A stretch of DNA of 64,000 bases from JAUNSR01 sp036655355 (GCA_036655355.1 JAVVQG010000012.1:71042-135041); one strand, 5' to 3'; shown: positions 17,174 to 26,181, counted from the first letter of the stretch. Made by a program: numbers and translations. The notes: generated from the letters alone by a model not told the origin.

Positions 17174-18296
17174 ATTGGTCAATCTCACCGCTTTGCAGAA
17201 ACTGATTGCCCGCGAAAGCGGGTGTGATCTGCTTTTTGCTAAAATCTTTCTAGAACAGTTAATCTCTATTGTAAAAGAAGAAGTGGAGAAGGGGGAAGAG
17301 GTGACGATAGAGGGATTGGGCGTTTTTCGTTCGGTATGCGTGGAGAAGGGTGCTCTTCGAAGAGTTGTCTTTATCCCATCCGAGCGATTGAAAGAGGGAG
17401 TGAATGCTCCTTTCGTTCAATTCGAGCCTTTTCAACTGGTTGCGCCCTACAAACAAACCATACCGACAGAACATAAAGTTTCCCCACTTGTTAATAAGGA
17501 GAAGGCAGAAACAGTGGTTGCTGCAGAACTTCTTAATAAAAATGTGTTGGTTATGAAAGAGAATCCCGAAACCTTACCCCGAGAAGATCGTCCTGAAACG
17601 AACGAACAAAAGGAGGCAAAGACGTATCGGGAAGAGATGGCAGAAGTGGAGGGGCCCGTTCAGGTTTCCGACGGAAACGGTAACTTGACGGAAAATGTGG
17701 ACAAGGCGATAGAGGAGAGCGTTGAACCTGAAATTGCAGCGAATTGCAAAGACGGTTCATGTGTGACTTCATCGCGCATTTCAGCCAATGGGATGTGGAT
17801 CTGGTTTGTGATTATCTTACTGGCCGTTTGTGTGATCGGGGGAATGTTGTATTTCTTCCTGCGTGTGGACGGAGCAGAAAGAAAGGCCTCAAAACAGGCC
17901 TTTGAGATTCAAACCGAGCAGGTGATTCCGGAAGTGGCACCTCAGACAGCTCAACAGATCTCTTCAGATACGATTCTTGAATCAGAAAAAACAGAAAAGG
18001 TGCAGGAAGTTCCTGCACCCGCTGTTAAAACTGAACCGGCATCGGATTCCATCGCTGAAGTAACCTTGCGCAAAGGAGACCGTTTAACGCTTCTTGCCCT
18101 TCGCTTTTATGGCAATAAATCATTCTGGGTTTATATCTATGACGCAAATAAGCTTAAATACCCGGATCCGAATGATATTCCGGTGGGGGCCCGGCTCAAA
18201 ATTCCTACTGCGGACAGGTATGGTATAGATGCGGAGAATCCCAACTCCGTGAAAAGAGCCAAAGAGATGGCTGCGAAGATATTGACCTCAAAATAA
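17166..18296 (+). CDS. HU-domain / transmembrane / LysM fusion protein
   Basis: A 376-residue protein in three parts. Residues 1-95 are an HU/IHF-like domain (FLEQLISIVKEEVEKGEEV, then IEGLGVFRSVCVEKG, ending VQFEPFQL). Residues 96-208 form an acidic, Glu-rich linker. Residues 210-233 are one transmembrane helix (MWIWFVIILLAVCVIGGMLY). After a second linker, residues about 298-348 resemble LysM (LRKGDRLTLLALRFYGNKSF, ending IPVGARLKIP). The expected topology is HU in the cytoplasm and LysM in the periplasm, so it could bridge DNA and peptidoglycan; this is inference. Membrane HU-SPOR proteins of Bacteroidota are a parallel. It is coupled to the HU gene by an 8-bp overlap. Confidence 0.83.
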   Translation: MNELVNLTALQKLIARESGCDLLFAKIFLEQLISIVKEEVEKGEEVTIEGLGVFRSVCVEKGALRRVVFIPSERLKEGVNAPFVQFEPFQLVAPYKQTIPTEHKVSPLVNKEKAETVVAAELLNKNVLVMKENPETLPREDRPETNEQKEAKTYREEMAEVEGPVQVSDGNGNLTENVDKAIEESVEPEIAANCKDGSCVTSSRISANGMWIWFVIILLAVCVIGGMLYFFLRVDGAERKASKQAFEIQTEQVIPEVAPQTAQQISSDTILESEKTEKVQEVPAPAVKTEPASDSIAEVTLRKGDRLTLLALRFYGNKSFWVYIYDANKLKYPDPNDIPVGARLKIPTADRYGIDAENPNSVKRAKEMAAKILTSK

Positions 18297-18416
18297 ACCA
18301 CCTGAAACCGTTTCTAATAAGTTTTCCACAGAATTTTGTATAACTTCGGTACTATGTAAAACAAAGAACTTAGTTTTTTTTAAATCTTTGTTTACATTTT
18401 TTAAACCGAGGGTGCG

Positions 18417-18445
18417 TTGCCGTGCCCCTTATTGTCTTAATTTTG
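18417..18445 (+). promoter_or_regulatory. Promoter of the bat (aerotolerance) operon
   Basis: TTG at 18417-18419 and TAATTTTG at 18438-18445 (perfect TAnnTTTG) with 18 bp between. The predicted start near 18452 leaves about 49 nt of leader before the moxR ATG. Confidence 0.7.
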
Positions 18446-18500
18446 CGATAGTTCACTAAAGAAATTAACTAATAATCCAATATTTAATAGCAAAATTGAT

Positions 18501-19496
18501 ATGAGTCAGACAGTAGATATCAGACAGCTGAATGAGCTGATCGAGAGCAAAAGCTCATTTGTGAATATGCTTACTCAGGGAATGGACCAGGTTATCGTAG
18601 GTCAGAAACACTTGGTGGAGTCGTTGTTAATCGGACTACTTTCAAACGGACACATCCTGCTTGAAGGGGTTCCGGGTCTTGCTAAAACCCTTGCTATCAA
18701 ATCACTTGCGTCTCTTATTGACGCTAAATATAACCGTATCCAGTTTACGCCGGACCTTTTGCCGGCAGACGTATTGGGTACGATGGTTTACTCACAGAAG
18801 AACGAAGAGTTCTCAGTGAAAAAAGGACCGATTTTTGCCAATTTCGTTTTGGCGGATGAGATCAACCGTGCGCCGGCGAAAGTACAGTCTGCTCTTTTGG
18901 AAGCGATGCAGGAGCGTCAAGTGACGATTGGCGATAATACCTTCAAATTGGATGCGCCATTTTTGGTAATGGCAACGCAGAACCCGATCGAACAGGAGGG
19001 TACCTATCCACTTCCGGAAGCACAAACCGACCGTTTCATGCTGAAGGTGAAAATCGATTATCCGAAAAAAGAGGAAGAGAAACTGATCATACGTCAGAAT
19101 ATTTCCGGTAAAAGTGTAGATCTGAAACCAATTCTTTCTGCTCAGGAAATTCTGGATGCGCGTGAAGTGGTGAATCAGGTGTATATCGATGAAAAGATCG
19201 AGCGTTACATCGTAGATATTGTTTTTGCAACACGTTACCCGGAACTGCATGGCTTGTCTGATCTGAAAGGTATGATTTCATACGGTGCATCTCCGCGTGC
19301 ATCAATCAACTTGGCCCTTGCTGCCCGTGCTTATGCCTTCTTGAAGCGTCGTGGATATGTGATTCCGGAAGACGTCCGTGCCATTGCACACGATGTGATG
19401 CGTCACCGTATCGGATTGAGTTATGAGGCTGAGGCCAATAACCTCACTTCCGAAGAGGTGGTAAGCGAAATCCTAAATAAAGTAGAAGTGCCTTAA
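18501..19496 (+). CDS. moxR: MoxR-family AAA+ ATPase of the bat operon
   Basis: A 331-residue MoxR ATPase. Motifs: Walker A-like GVPGLAKT (LLEGVPGLAKTLAIK), Walker B VLADEINRAPAKVQSALLEAMQE, and the MATQNPIEQEGTYPLPEAQ sensor 1 region. MoxR proteins act as chaperone-like remodelers for partner proteins with von Willebrand A domains; here these are the DUF58, BatA and BatB products encoded just downstream. It is the first gene of the operon, 9 bp before the DUF58 gene. Confidence 0.93.
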   Translation: MSQTVDIRQLNELIESKSSFVNMLTQGMDQVIVGQKHLVESLLIGLLSNGHILLEGVPGLAKTLAIKSLASLIDAKYNRIQFTPDLLPADVLGTMVYSQKNEEFSVKKGPIFANFVLADEINRAPAKVQSALLEAMQERQVTIGDNTFKLDAPFLVMATQNPIEQEGTYPLPEAQTDRFMLKVKIDYPKKEEEKLIIRQNISGKSVDLKPILSAQEILDAREVVNQVYIDEKIERYIVDIVFATRYPELHGLSDLKGMISYGASPRASINLALAARAYAFLKRRGYVIPEDVRAIAHDVMRHRIGLSYEAEANNLTSEEVVSEILNKVEVP

Positions 19497-19505
19497 ACCC
19501 CTTTT

Positions 19506-20378
19506 ATGGAAACAAGTGAATTACTAAAAAAGGTACGCCAGATCGAAATCAAAACCCGAGGGCTGTCTAAAAATATCTTTGCCGGACAGTATCATTCTGC
19601 GTTTAAAGGAAGAGGTATGGCCTTTTCTGAAGTTCGCGAATACCAATATGGCGATGATATCCGGGATATCGACTGGAATGTGACCGCACGTCAGAATGCG
19701 CCACACATCAAAATCTTTGAAGAGGAGCGTGAGTTGACGGTGATGTTGTTGATCGACGTTTCCGGAAGCCGTGAGTTCGGTACCATAAACAAGACCAAAC
19801 AGGAAATGATCACTGAGATTGCTGCTACCATGGCATTCTCAGCGATCCAGAATAACGATAAGATCGGTGTGATCTTCTTTTCGGACCGGATTGAGAAATA
19901 CATTCCGCCTCAGAAAGGAAAGCGACATGTGTTAGCAATCATCAGCGAGTTGATTAATTTTCAACCCGTGGAGCGCGGTACGGATGTGACGAAAGTGCTC
20001 AAGTATATTACCAATGCACAGAAGAAGCGTTGCACGACGTTCTTGATTTCCGACTTCATTGATACCGGTGATTTCCAAAGCGCTCTTACGATTGCGAATA
20101 AGAAACACGATATGGTGGCGATTCAAGTTTATGATCCGCGCGAGACACAGTTGCCTCCCGTAGGTCTGATCAAAATGAAGGATGCCGAATCGGGCGAGGA
20201 GATGTGGATTGATGCTTCGTCGAAGAAAACACGCGAATCGTATGCCGCCTGGTGGAAGGAGAATCAGCGTATCGCTCAAGACTCCTTTAATAAGAGTCGT
20301 GTGGATACCGTTTCTATCGCGACGGATGAAGATTTCGTTCCGGCATTGTTAGGTATGTTCAAGAAAAGGGGAGTTTAA
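19506..20378 (+). CDS. DUF58 (VWA-like) protein
   Basis: A 290-residue protein of the DUF58 family. The family signature GRGMAFSEVREYQYGDDIRD-IDWNVTAR lies at about 35-60. A VWA-like metal site follows (LLIDVSGSREFG, DxSxS intact) and a TFLISDFID segment later. It has no signal peptide or membrane segment, so it is probably cytoplasmic or peripheral. DUF58 proteins are standard partners of MoxR in bat-type operons. Nine bp separate it from moxR. Confidence 0.9.
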   Translation: METSELLKKVRQIEIKTRGLSKNIFAGQYHSAFKGRGMAFSEVREYQYGDDIRDIDWNVTARQNAPHIKIFEEERELTVMLLIDVSGSREFGTINKTKQEMITEIAATMAFSAIQNNDKIGVIFFSDRIEKYIPPQKGKRHVLAIISELINFQPVERGTDVTKVLKYITNAQKKRCTTFLISDFIDTGDFQSALTIANKKHDMVAIQVYDPRETQLPPVGLIKMKDAESGEEMWIDASSKKTRESYAAWWKENQRIAQDSFNKSRVDTVSIATDEDFVPALLGMFKKRGV

Positions 20379-20441
20379 GATAGATGGCGCATTTGACCTT
20401 GATGTTAAAAATAGATTATATACAAATGAAATACGATTCAA

Positions 20442-21407
20442 ATGAAGATGTTATATAAAAGTATCCTTCTCGCTGCCGGAGTGATGCTGGCCGGGGTTTC
20501 CAAAGCACAAGAGGTTCAGGTCTCCGCTGCAATGGACTCGGCAGCTATACAAATCGGAGAGCAGACGGTGATTCATCTTGAAGTAACTCAGAATGTAGGC
20601 CGGACCGTACAATTTCCATTCTATCAGGATACGATTATGAAAGGAATTGAACTGATTGCTGTCTCTCCACTCGATACGGTGAGACTTAGCGACGATCGGT
20701 TCACGGTAAAACAGGATCTTCTGATCACTTCTTTCGATTCGGCGCTGTACTATATGCCTCCATTTCGGTTTATTGCCGGACAAGATACGCTTCTGACCAA
20801 CTCGTTGCCTTTGAAAGTATCTACCTATGAGGTGGATACCGAGAGCAAAGAGTTTTTCGATATTAAACCGATCAAATCGGCGCCATTCGTGTTTATGGAT
20901 TATTACTGGAACATCCTTGGCGTTTTGATTGTTTTGTTCATCATCGTGTGGTCATTGTATCTCTACAAGCGATGGAAGTTCCGCAAGGATCATCCGGAAA
21001 TGGTGGAGAAACTAGCGCCAAAACTTCCGCCTCACGTAACGGCGATGGGAGCTCTTGAAGATCTAAAAACCAAAAAGTTATGGCAGAAAGGGCTCGAAAA
21101 GGAGTATTATACTTCGATTACGGATATTCTTCGTAATTACATCGAAGAGCGTTATCACATCATGGCGATGGAAATGACATCTGCCGAAATTCTCGATGCG
21201 CTGCGTAAGGAGGAAACCTCGAAGTCGGCTTTCCTAAACCTTAAACAAGTGCTGGAATTGGCGGATTTTGTGAAGTTCGCAAAAGTAAAACCTTTACCGG
21301 ATGAAAATGAGCTAAGCCTGATCAATGCCGAGATGTTCGTTTCTCAAACGGTAGAAGTTCCTACGATGGATACCACCGAGGCAACGGAGAAGGCGGCCGA
21401 CGCCTGA
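20442..21407 (+). CDS. Membrane protein of the bat operon (DUF4381-like position)
   Basis: A 321-residue protein with a signal peptide (MKMLYKSILLAAGVMLAGVSKAQ), a beta-rich periplasmic domain of about 125 residues, one transmembrane helix at about 156-175 (NILGVLIVLFIIVWSLYLY) and a helical cytoplasmic tail with KEYYTSITDILRNYIEERYH. The layout resembles the C-terminal half of BatD, and proteins in this position of MoxR operons are often DUF4381-like. I do not recognise a firm family. It lies between the DUF58 gene and batA and is co-directional with both. Confidence 0.8.
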   Translation: MKMLYKSILLAAGVMLAGVSKAQEVQVSAAMDSAAIQIGEQTVIHLEVTQNVGRTVQFPFYQDTIMKGIELIAVSPLDTVRLSDDRFTVKQDLLITSFDSALYYMPPFRFIAGQDTLLTNSLPLKVSTYEVDTESKEFFDIKPIKSAPFVFMDYYWNILGVLIVLFIIVWSLYLYKRWKFRKDHPEMVEKLAPKLPPHVTAMGALEDLKTKKLWQKGLEKEYYTSITDILRNYIEERYHIMAMEMTSAEILDALRKEETSKSAFLNLKQVLELADFVKFAKVKPLPDENELSLINAEMFVSQTVEVPTMDTTEATEKAADA

Positions 21408-21434
21408 TGTATTAACTAAAACACAATTACAAAG

Positions 21435-22424
21435 ATGATATTTGCAAATCCTTCTTATCTGTACTTGTTGCTTTTGCTGATTCCGGCAATCGCCTGGTAT
21501 GTCTGGAAGCAAAAGGGAGCACAGGCTTCCATGCAGGTTTCCGCTACTTCGGCTTTCCGGAAGATGCCAAAGAGCTACAAGGCGGTTTTGCGCCATGTTA
21601 ATTTTGGCATATTGCTTACGGTGATAGCACTTGTAATCGTAGTGCTTGCCCGTCCGCAATCGACAGACCGGTGGAGCAAGAGCGATACCGAGGGGATAGA
21701 CATCATGTTGGCACTTGACGTGTCCGGCAGTATGTTGGCGGCCGACTTTAAACCGAATCGAGTGGAAGCGGCGAAAGATGTGGCCGCTCAGTTTATTAAC
21801 GGTCGTCCGAACGATAATATCGGTATGGTGATTTTCGCCAAGGAGAGTTTTACGATGTGTCCGATGACTACGGATCACGCTGTTTTGCTGAACCTGTTGA
21901 AAGATGTAAATACCGAACTCATCGACGGAAATGCAACTGCGATCGGTAACGGATTAGCTACGGCTGTGAATCGAATCAAAGACGGTCAGGCGAAATCTCG
22001 TACCATCATCCTGTTGACCGACGGTACCAACAACGCCGGAGATGTAGCTCCGGTAACCTCTGCCGAGATTGCCAAGACCTTCGGAATCCGGGTCTATACG
22101 ATCGGAGTCGGAACGGAAGGCACCGCCCCTTATCCGGCGATGACGCCTTACGGAACGGTGGTATATCAGGATATGAAGGTGGATATCGATGAACCCACTC
22201 TAAAGGATATCGCTGCCATTACGGGAGGAAAATATTTTCGTGCAACGGATAAGAGTAAATTAAAGGGAATCTTCGAAGAGATTGATCAGATGGAAAAAAC
22301 AAAGATCAGTACCCGTGAATATAGTAAAAAACAAGAGGAATACCTTCCTTTTGCACTTGCCGCATTCGCGCTGCTGCTGATTTACATCCTGCTGAGAAAC
22401 ACACTTCTTCGTACAATTCCATAA
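21435..22424 (+). CDS. batA: BatA, VWA-domain membrane protein
   Basis: A 329-residue protein with two N-terminal hydrophobic segments (YLYLLLLLIPAIAWYVW and a second at about 57-75), a VWA domain with intact MIDAS (LDVSGSML as DxSxS; LLTDGTNNAGD), and a C-terminal transmembrane helix (LPFALAAFALLLIYILL). Bat proteins were described in Bacteroides fragilis as required for aerotolerance, though their biochemical role is not established. Neighbouring batB is a paralogue 13 bp downstream. Confidence 0.92.
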   Translation: MIFANPSYLYLLLLLIPAIAWYVWKQKGAQASMQVSATSAFRKMPKSYKAVLRHVNFGILLTVIALVIVVLARPQSTDRWSKSDTEGIDIMLALDVSGSMLAADFKPNRVEAAKDVAAQFINGRPNDNIGMVIFAKESFTMCPMTTDHAVLLNLLKDVNTELIDGNATAIGNGLATAVNRIKDGQAKSRTIILLTDGTNNAGDVAPVTSAEIAKTFGIRVYTIGVGTEGTAPYPAMTPYGTVVYQDMKVDIDEPTLKDIAAITGGKYFRATDKSKLKGIFEEIDQMEKTKISTREYSKKQEEYLPFALAAFALLLIYILLRNTLLRTIP

Positions 22425-22437
22425 ATACAAAGATCTT

Positions 22438-23460
22438 ATGTTCAGATTTGCTCATCCAGAATTTTTATGGCTCTTGCTGGTTATACCGGCAATGGCCTTC
22501 TTTTATATCTATTCGCAGATTAAGCGAAAAAATGCGCTGAAGGCGTATGGGAATCCGGAACTTTTGGCTCAATTGATGCCAGATGTATCCGCTTCTAAAC
22601 CGCGTCTGAAGTTTATTCTTCAGATGTGTGCCCTTGCTCTGTTGGCCCTGGTTATCGCCGGACCTCAATTTGGCTCCAAACTCGAGACCGTGAAAAAGCA
22701 GGGTGTGGAAATCATGGTGGCGCTAGACATCTCCAATTCGATGCTTGCGCGTGACGTTGCTCCAAGTCGTCTGGATAAGTCAAAACAGATGCTTTCGCGT
22801 TTGGTTGACCAATTGAAAGATGATAAGGTGGGCTTGATCGTATTTGCAGGGGATGCATTTACCCAACTACCGATCACCAGTGATTATGTTTCTGCAAAGA
22901 TGTTCATGTCGACGATCAATCCCAAGATGGTTTCATCGCAGGGTACATCGATCGGAGCGGCGATTAATCTGGCCGCACGCTCGTTTACTCCCAATGAAAG
23001 CAGTGATAAAGCCATTGTGGTGATAACCGACGGTGAGAATCACGAGGGGAATGCCGTGGAAGCGGCACAGGCAGCCTATGAAAAGGGAATCAAGGTGGAT
23101 GTGATCGGAATCGGTAGCCCTCAAGGTGCTCCGGTACCCGACGATAGCGGTAATGTAAACAGTTTCCGTAAAGATAAAGAGGGGAATGTGGTTGTTTCCC
23201 GTCTCAATGAAGAGATGGCCAAGGAGATCGCCGCGGCGGGACATGGAATCTATGTGCGCGCAGATAATACCAACAGTGCCTTGAAAGCGTTGACCGACGA
23301 TGTGCGTAAGATGAATAAAACGGAATTGGAATCGCGCGTGTATTCAGATTATGACGATCGGTTTCAAGCTGTCGCATGGATTGTGTTGGTTTTGCTTTTC
23401 GTCGATATCTTTGTGCTGGATCGTAAGAATAGTATTCTACGAAAGATTAAATTATTCTAA
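22438..23460 (+). CDS. batB: BatB, VWA-domain membrane protein
   Basis: A 340-residue paralogue of BatA: N-terminal hydrophobic pair (FLWLLLVIPAMAFFYIY, and LKFILQMCALALLALVIAG), VWA domain with DISNSM and VITDGENHEG, and a C-terminal transmembrane helix (AWIVLVLLFVDIFVL). The MIDAS residues are kept although the second glycine of the usual DxSGS is Asn. It is expected to be anchored in the inner membrane with the VWA domain facing the periplasm. Confidence 0.92.
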   Translation: MFRFAHPEFLWLLLVIPAMAFFYIYSQIKRKNALKAYGNPELLAQLMPDVSASKPRLKFILQMCALALLALVIAGPQFGSKLETVKKQGVEIMVALDISNSMLARDVAPSRLDKSKQMLSRLVDQLKDDKVGLIVFAGDAFTQLPITSDYVSAKMFMSTINPKMVSSQGTSIGAAINLAARSFTPNESSDKAIVVITDGENHEGNAVEAAQAAYEKGIKVDVIGIGSPQGAPVPDDSGNVNSFRKDKEGNVVVSRLNEEMAKEIAAAGHGIYVRADNTNSALKALTDDVRKMNKTELESRVYSDYDDRFQAVAWIVLVLLFVDIFVLDRKNSILRKIKLF

Positions 23461-23482
23461 TCCGTCTATTACCTTATTAAAT

Positions 23483-24244
23483 ATGAGAGAAAGAAAGAGA
23501 ATCATGTTGTTGGCTTTTCTCGCGATGGGTTCGATAACCGGTTTTGCCCAAAAAGCAGAACGTCAGAACATCCGCAAGGGAAATAAGCTTTATGAACAGG
23601 AGAAATTCACTGAAGCGGAAATCGACTACCGAAAAAGTCAGGAGGTGAATCCCAATTCACCTCAAGCGGCCTTCAATCTAGGGAATGCATTGTACAAACA
23701 GCAAAAGTTTGAGGATGCGATGAAGCAGTATGGTATTGCCGCTCAGAATGCACAGAATCAGGGCGTGGTCGGTGAGGCTTTTCATAATACGGGAAACATC
23801 TTTATGTCTCAAAAGGATTATGGAAAAGCGATCGATGCGTATAAACAGGCGCTCCGTTTGAATCCGAAAGATAATGAGACCCGCTATAACTTGGCCCTTG
23901 CTCAGAAATTGCTTCAAGATCAACAGAACCAACAGCAAGATCAGAACCAGGAGCAACAGCAGGATCAACAAAACCAAGATCAGCAAGATCAGCAGAAGCA
24001 AGACCAGAAGCAAGATCAGCAGGATCAAAAAGATCAGCAAAAGGATCAGCAAAATCAGGATCAAAAGAATCAAGATCAGCAGCAAGAGCAGCAACAACAG
24101 CCTCAGCAGAGCGATAAGATTTCCAAAGAGGTGGCTGAACAGATTCTGAATGCCTTGAACCAGGATGAAAAAGATGTCCAAGAGAAGGTGCAAAAAGCGC
24201 AGATGCAACAAATGCAGCGTAAGAAGACAGATAAGGATTGGTGA
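23483..24244 (+). CDS. batC: BatC, TPR protein with a Gln/Asp-rich tail
   Basis: A 253-residue protein. The ATG at 23483 begins a good signal peptide (MRERKRIMLLAFLAMGSITGFAQ); a longer frame opening at 23351 would overlap batB widely. TPR units fill about 25-140 (NSPQAAFNLGNALYKQQKFE, YGKAIDAYKQALRLNPKDNE). From about 145 to 208 the chain is almost only Gln, Asp, Asn and Lys, followed by a short helical segment. The low-complexity tail is typical of BatC but its DNA is highly repetitive. Its product is probably periplasmic. Confidence 0.88.
   Translation: MRERKRIMLLAFLAMGSITGFAQKAERQNIRKGNKLYEQEKFTEAEIDYRKSQEVNPNSPQAAFNLGNALYKQQKFEDAMKQYGIAAQNAQNQGVVGEAFHNTGNIFMSQKDYGKAIDAYKQALRLNPKDNETRYNLALAQKLLQDQQNQQQDQNQEQQQDQQNQDQQDQQKQDQKQDQQDQKDQQKDQQNQDQKNQDQQQEQQQQPQQSDKISKEVAEQILNALNQDEKDVQEKVQKAQMQQMQRKKTDKDW
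23914..24109. repeat. Low-complexity CAAGATCAGCAG-type repeat within batC
   Basis: Imperfect 6- to 9-bp repeats of CAA/CAG/GAT codons encoding Gln, Asp and Lys runs. Units such as CAAGATCAGCAG and GATCAGCAAAA recur many times in phase. The region could change length by slippage in multiples of three without breaking the frame. Confidence 0.8.
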
Positions 24245-24268
24245 TTTTTAACTTTTCATCTACCTTTG
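24238..24268 (+). promoter_or_regulatory. Candidate internal promoter upstream of batD
   Basis: TTG at 24238-24240 and TACCTTTG at 24261-24268 (perfect TAnnTTTG) are 20 bp apart in the 95-bp gap between batC and batD. Predicted start near 24275. It would allow batDE expression apart from the front of the operon. Confidence 0.58.
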
Positions 24269-24297
24269 GTGTTGATTCATATATTTATTAAACCGAT

Positions 24298-24317
24298 TCA
24301 GAAGGGTTTCCTTCTGA
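24298..24317 (+). other. Hairpin in the batC-batD gap
   Basis: An 8-bp perfect stem, TCAGAAGG-GTTT-CCTTCTGA, without a following T run. It could be a processing or stability element in the batD leader; it does not look like a terminator. Confidence 0.5.
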
Positions 24318-24339
24318 GAACGTAAATGATTTTATCCCG

Positions 24340-26166
24340 ATGAAAAAATATTTTTTCATTCTTGTAACCTTATTTTCCTGTCTTGCTGCGGGTGCCGATA
24401 ACATCAGATTCAGGGCTTCCGCTCCGGGCTCTGTTGTTTTGGGACAGCAGTTTCGTGTGGAATATACGGTCAACGGTGACGGTAAAGAGTTCCGTACCGC
24501 AGATTTTGATGGTTTTGATGTTTTGATGGGTCCAAGTACTTCATCAAGCATGAGTACTCAGATTATTAACGGAAAGGTAAGTTCGGAAACTTCTAAGACT
24601 TATACCTATATCTTGATGGGGAATAAGGAGGGCGCTTATAAAATTCCGTCCGCAACGGTGAAGGTAAACGGTCGTCAGTATACGTCGAACGATCTTTCTG
24701 TGAAAGTGCTTCCTGCAGACAAAGCCTCGCAAGCGCAGGGTGCCGCATCGCAGGGCGCTGACAATGCCGCTGCAGCCGGTGTGGGAGCAAATGATGTGAT
24801 GGTTCGGCTACACCTCTCTAAAACCAAGGTGTACGAAGGTGAAGCATTGGTTGCAACCATGAAGCTTTATACGGTAAATCCTCAGACACAGCTTTCTGAT
24901 GCCAAATATCCCGGTTTCGATGGGTTTACGGCGCAGGAAATCGATCTGCCGGATCAGAAGAGTTATGAATTGGAGCATTTGAACGGCCGTAATTATTATG
25001 CCGTGACATTGCGCCAGTGGCTTCTTTTCCCGCAACGTGCCGGAAAGATTGAGATCGCGCCTGCTACATTGGATCTTGCTATTCCGGTTCGCGTGCAGCA
25101 AAAGATGCGTAGTTTGTTCGATGATTTCTTTGATAACTACCAAACGGTAAATAAAACCGTTTCATCCGGCAAGCAAGTGGTGGATGTCACCGCGCTTCCT
25201 TTTGGAAAGCCAACAACCTTCATGGGTGGTATCGGTGATTTCAAAATGACTTCATCCATCAGTACCAATGAATTGAAAGCGAATGAGGCGTTAACACTTA
25301 AGTTGACGATCTCAGGAAACGGTAATCTGAAATTCATCAAAGATCCGGAGTTGAAATTGCCTGCCGACTTTGAGGCATTTGATCCGAAAGTTGATCTGAA
25401 TATCAAAGCCACAACTTCGGGAGTTACCGGAAGTAAGACGATTGAATATACGATGATTCCTCGTTATGCGGGTGATTTCGAAATTCCTTCGGTTGAGTTT
25501 TCATATTTTGATCTGAAGACAAAAGAGTATAAGACCCTTGCTACACCGGTTTATAAAGTGAAAGTGGCAAAAGGGGCTGCTGGTGATAATGCAGGTGGAA
25601 ATGTCACCAACTTCTCTGCTGCAAATCAAGAAAACGTGAAGTTGCTGGGTAGCGATATCCGTTTTATCAAATCCGGAAATCTTGGATTACATAAACAGGA
25701 AAGCTTCTTCTTTGGCAGTATTGGCTTCTATCTGTCTTATATTATTCCGTTCCTTTTGTTTGTTATCGCGTTTGTTGTATATCGCAAGCAAGTGAAGGAG
25801 AATGCCAATATGGCGCTCATGCGAACTAAGAAAGCGAATAAGGTTGCTTCCAAACGTCTTAAACTCGCTGCAAAATACCTGAAAGAGCATCAGAAGGAGT
25901 CTTTCTATGATGAATTGCTTAAAGCGGTATGGGGGTATCTAAGCGATAAACTCAACATGCCTCTTTCGGTTCTTACCCGCGATAATGTGGAGACGGAACT
26001 AAAAGAACACGGAGTGGATGAAGCGCTGATAAAAGAGTTCATGGAGATTGTTGCTACTTGTGAGTTCGCTCGCTACGCTCCTGCTCAGAACGATGAGGCG
26101 ATGGATCAGTTGTATGCTTCTACCGTAGAGGCGATCGGGAAAATGGAAAATGTGATTCGTAAATAA
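24340..26166 (+). CDS. batD: BatD, oxygen-tolerance membrane protein
   Basis: A 608-residue protein with a signal peptide (MKKYFFILVTLFSCLAAGA), several beta-sandwich domains of the BatD family (about 20-440, including GNGNLKFIKDPELKLPADFE), one transmembrane helix near 465-486 (IGFYLSYIIPFLLFVIAFVV) and a helical cytoplasmic region (KAVWGYLSDKLNMPLSVLTR). A low-complexity Ala/Gln stretch (QAQGAASQGADNAAAAG) lies near residue 133. It is believed to work with the VWA proteins of the cluster in the envelope. The start is the ATG at 24340 following a 95-bp gap that carries its own candidate promoter. Confidence 0.9.
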   Translation: MKKYFFILVTLFSCLAAGADNIRFRASAPGSVVLGQQFRVEYTVNGDGKEFRTADFDGFDVLMGPSTSSSMSTQIINGKVSSETSKTYTYILMGNKEGAYKIPSATVKVNGRQYTSNDLSVKVLPADKASQAQGAASQGADNAAAAGVGANDVMVRLHLSKTKVYEGEALVATMKLYTVNPQTQLSDAKYPGFDGFTAQEIDLPDQKSYELEHLNGRNYYAVTLRQWLLFPQRAGKIEIAPATLDLAIPVRVQQKMRSLFDDFFDNYQTVNKTVSSGKQVVDVTALPFGKPTTFMGGIGDFKMTSSISTNELKANEALTLKLTISGNGNLKFIKDPELKLPADFEAFDPKVDLNIKATTSGVTGSKTIEYTMIPRYAGDFEIPSVEFSYFDLKTKEYKTLATPVYKVKVAKGAAGDNAGGNVTNFSAANQENVKLLGSDIRFIKSGNLGLHKQESFFFGSIGFYLSYIIPFLLFVIAFVVYRKQVKENANMALMRTKKANKVASKRLKLAAKYLKEHQKESFYDELLKAVWGYLSDKLNMPLSVLTRDNVETELKEHGVDEALIKEFMEIVATCEFARYAPAQNDEAMDQLYASTVEAIGKMENVIRK

Positions 26167-26181
26167 TTTAGAAGGAATCGA

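Noticed and set aside
23678..24211. A 177-codon Leu/Ile-rich frame antisense to batC
   Set aside because: It is the complement of the CAA/CAG/GAT low-complexity tract, which cannot easily produce stops on the other strand; the sense frame has a signal peptide and TPRs.
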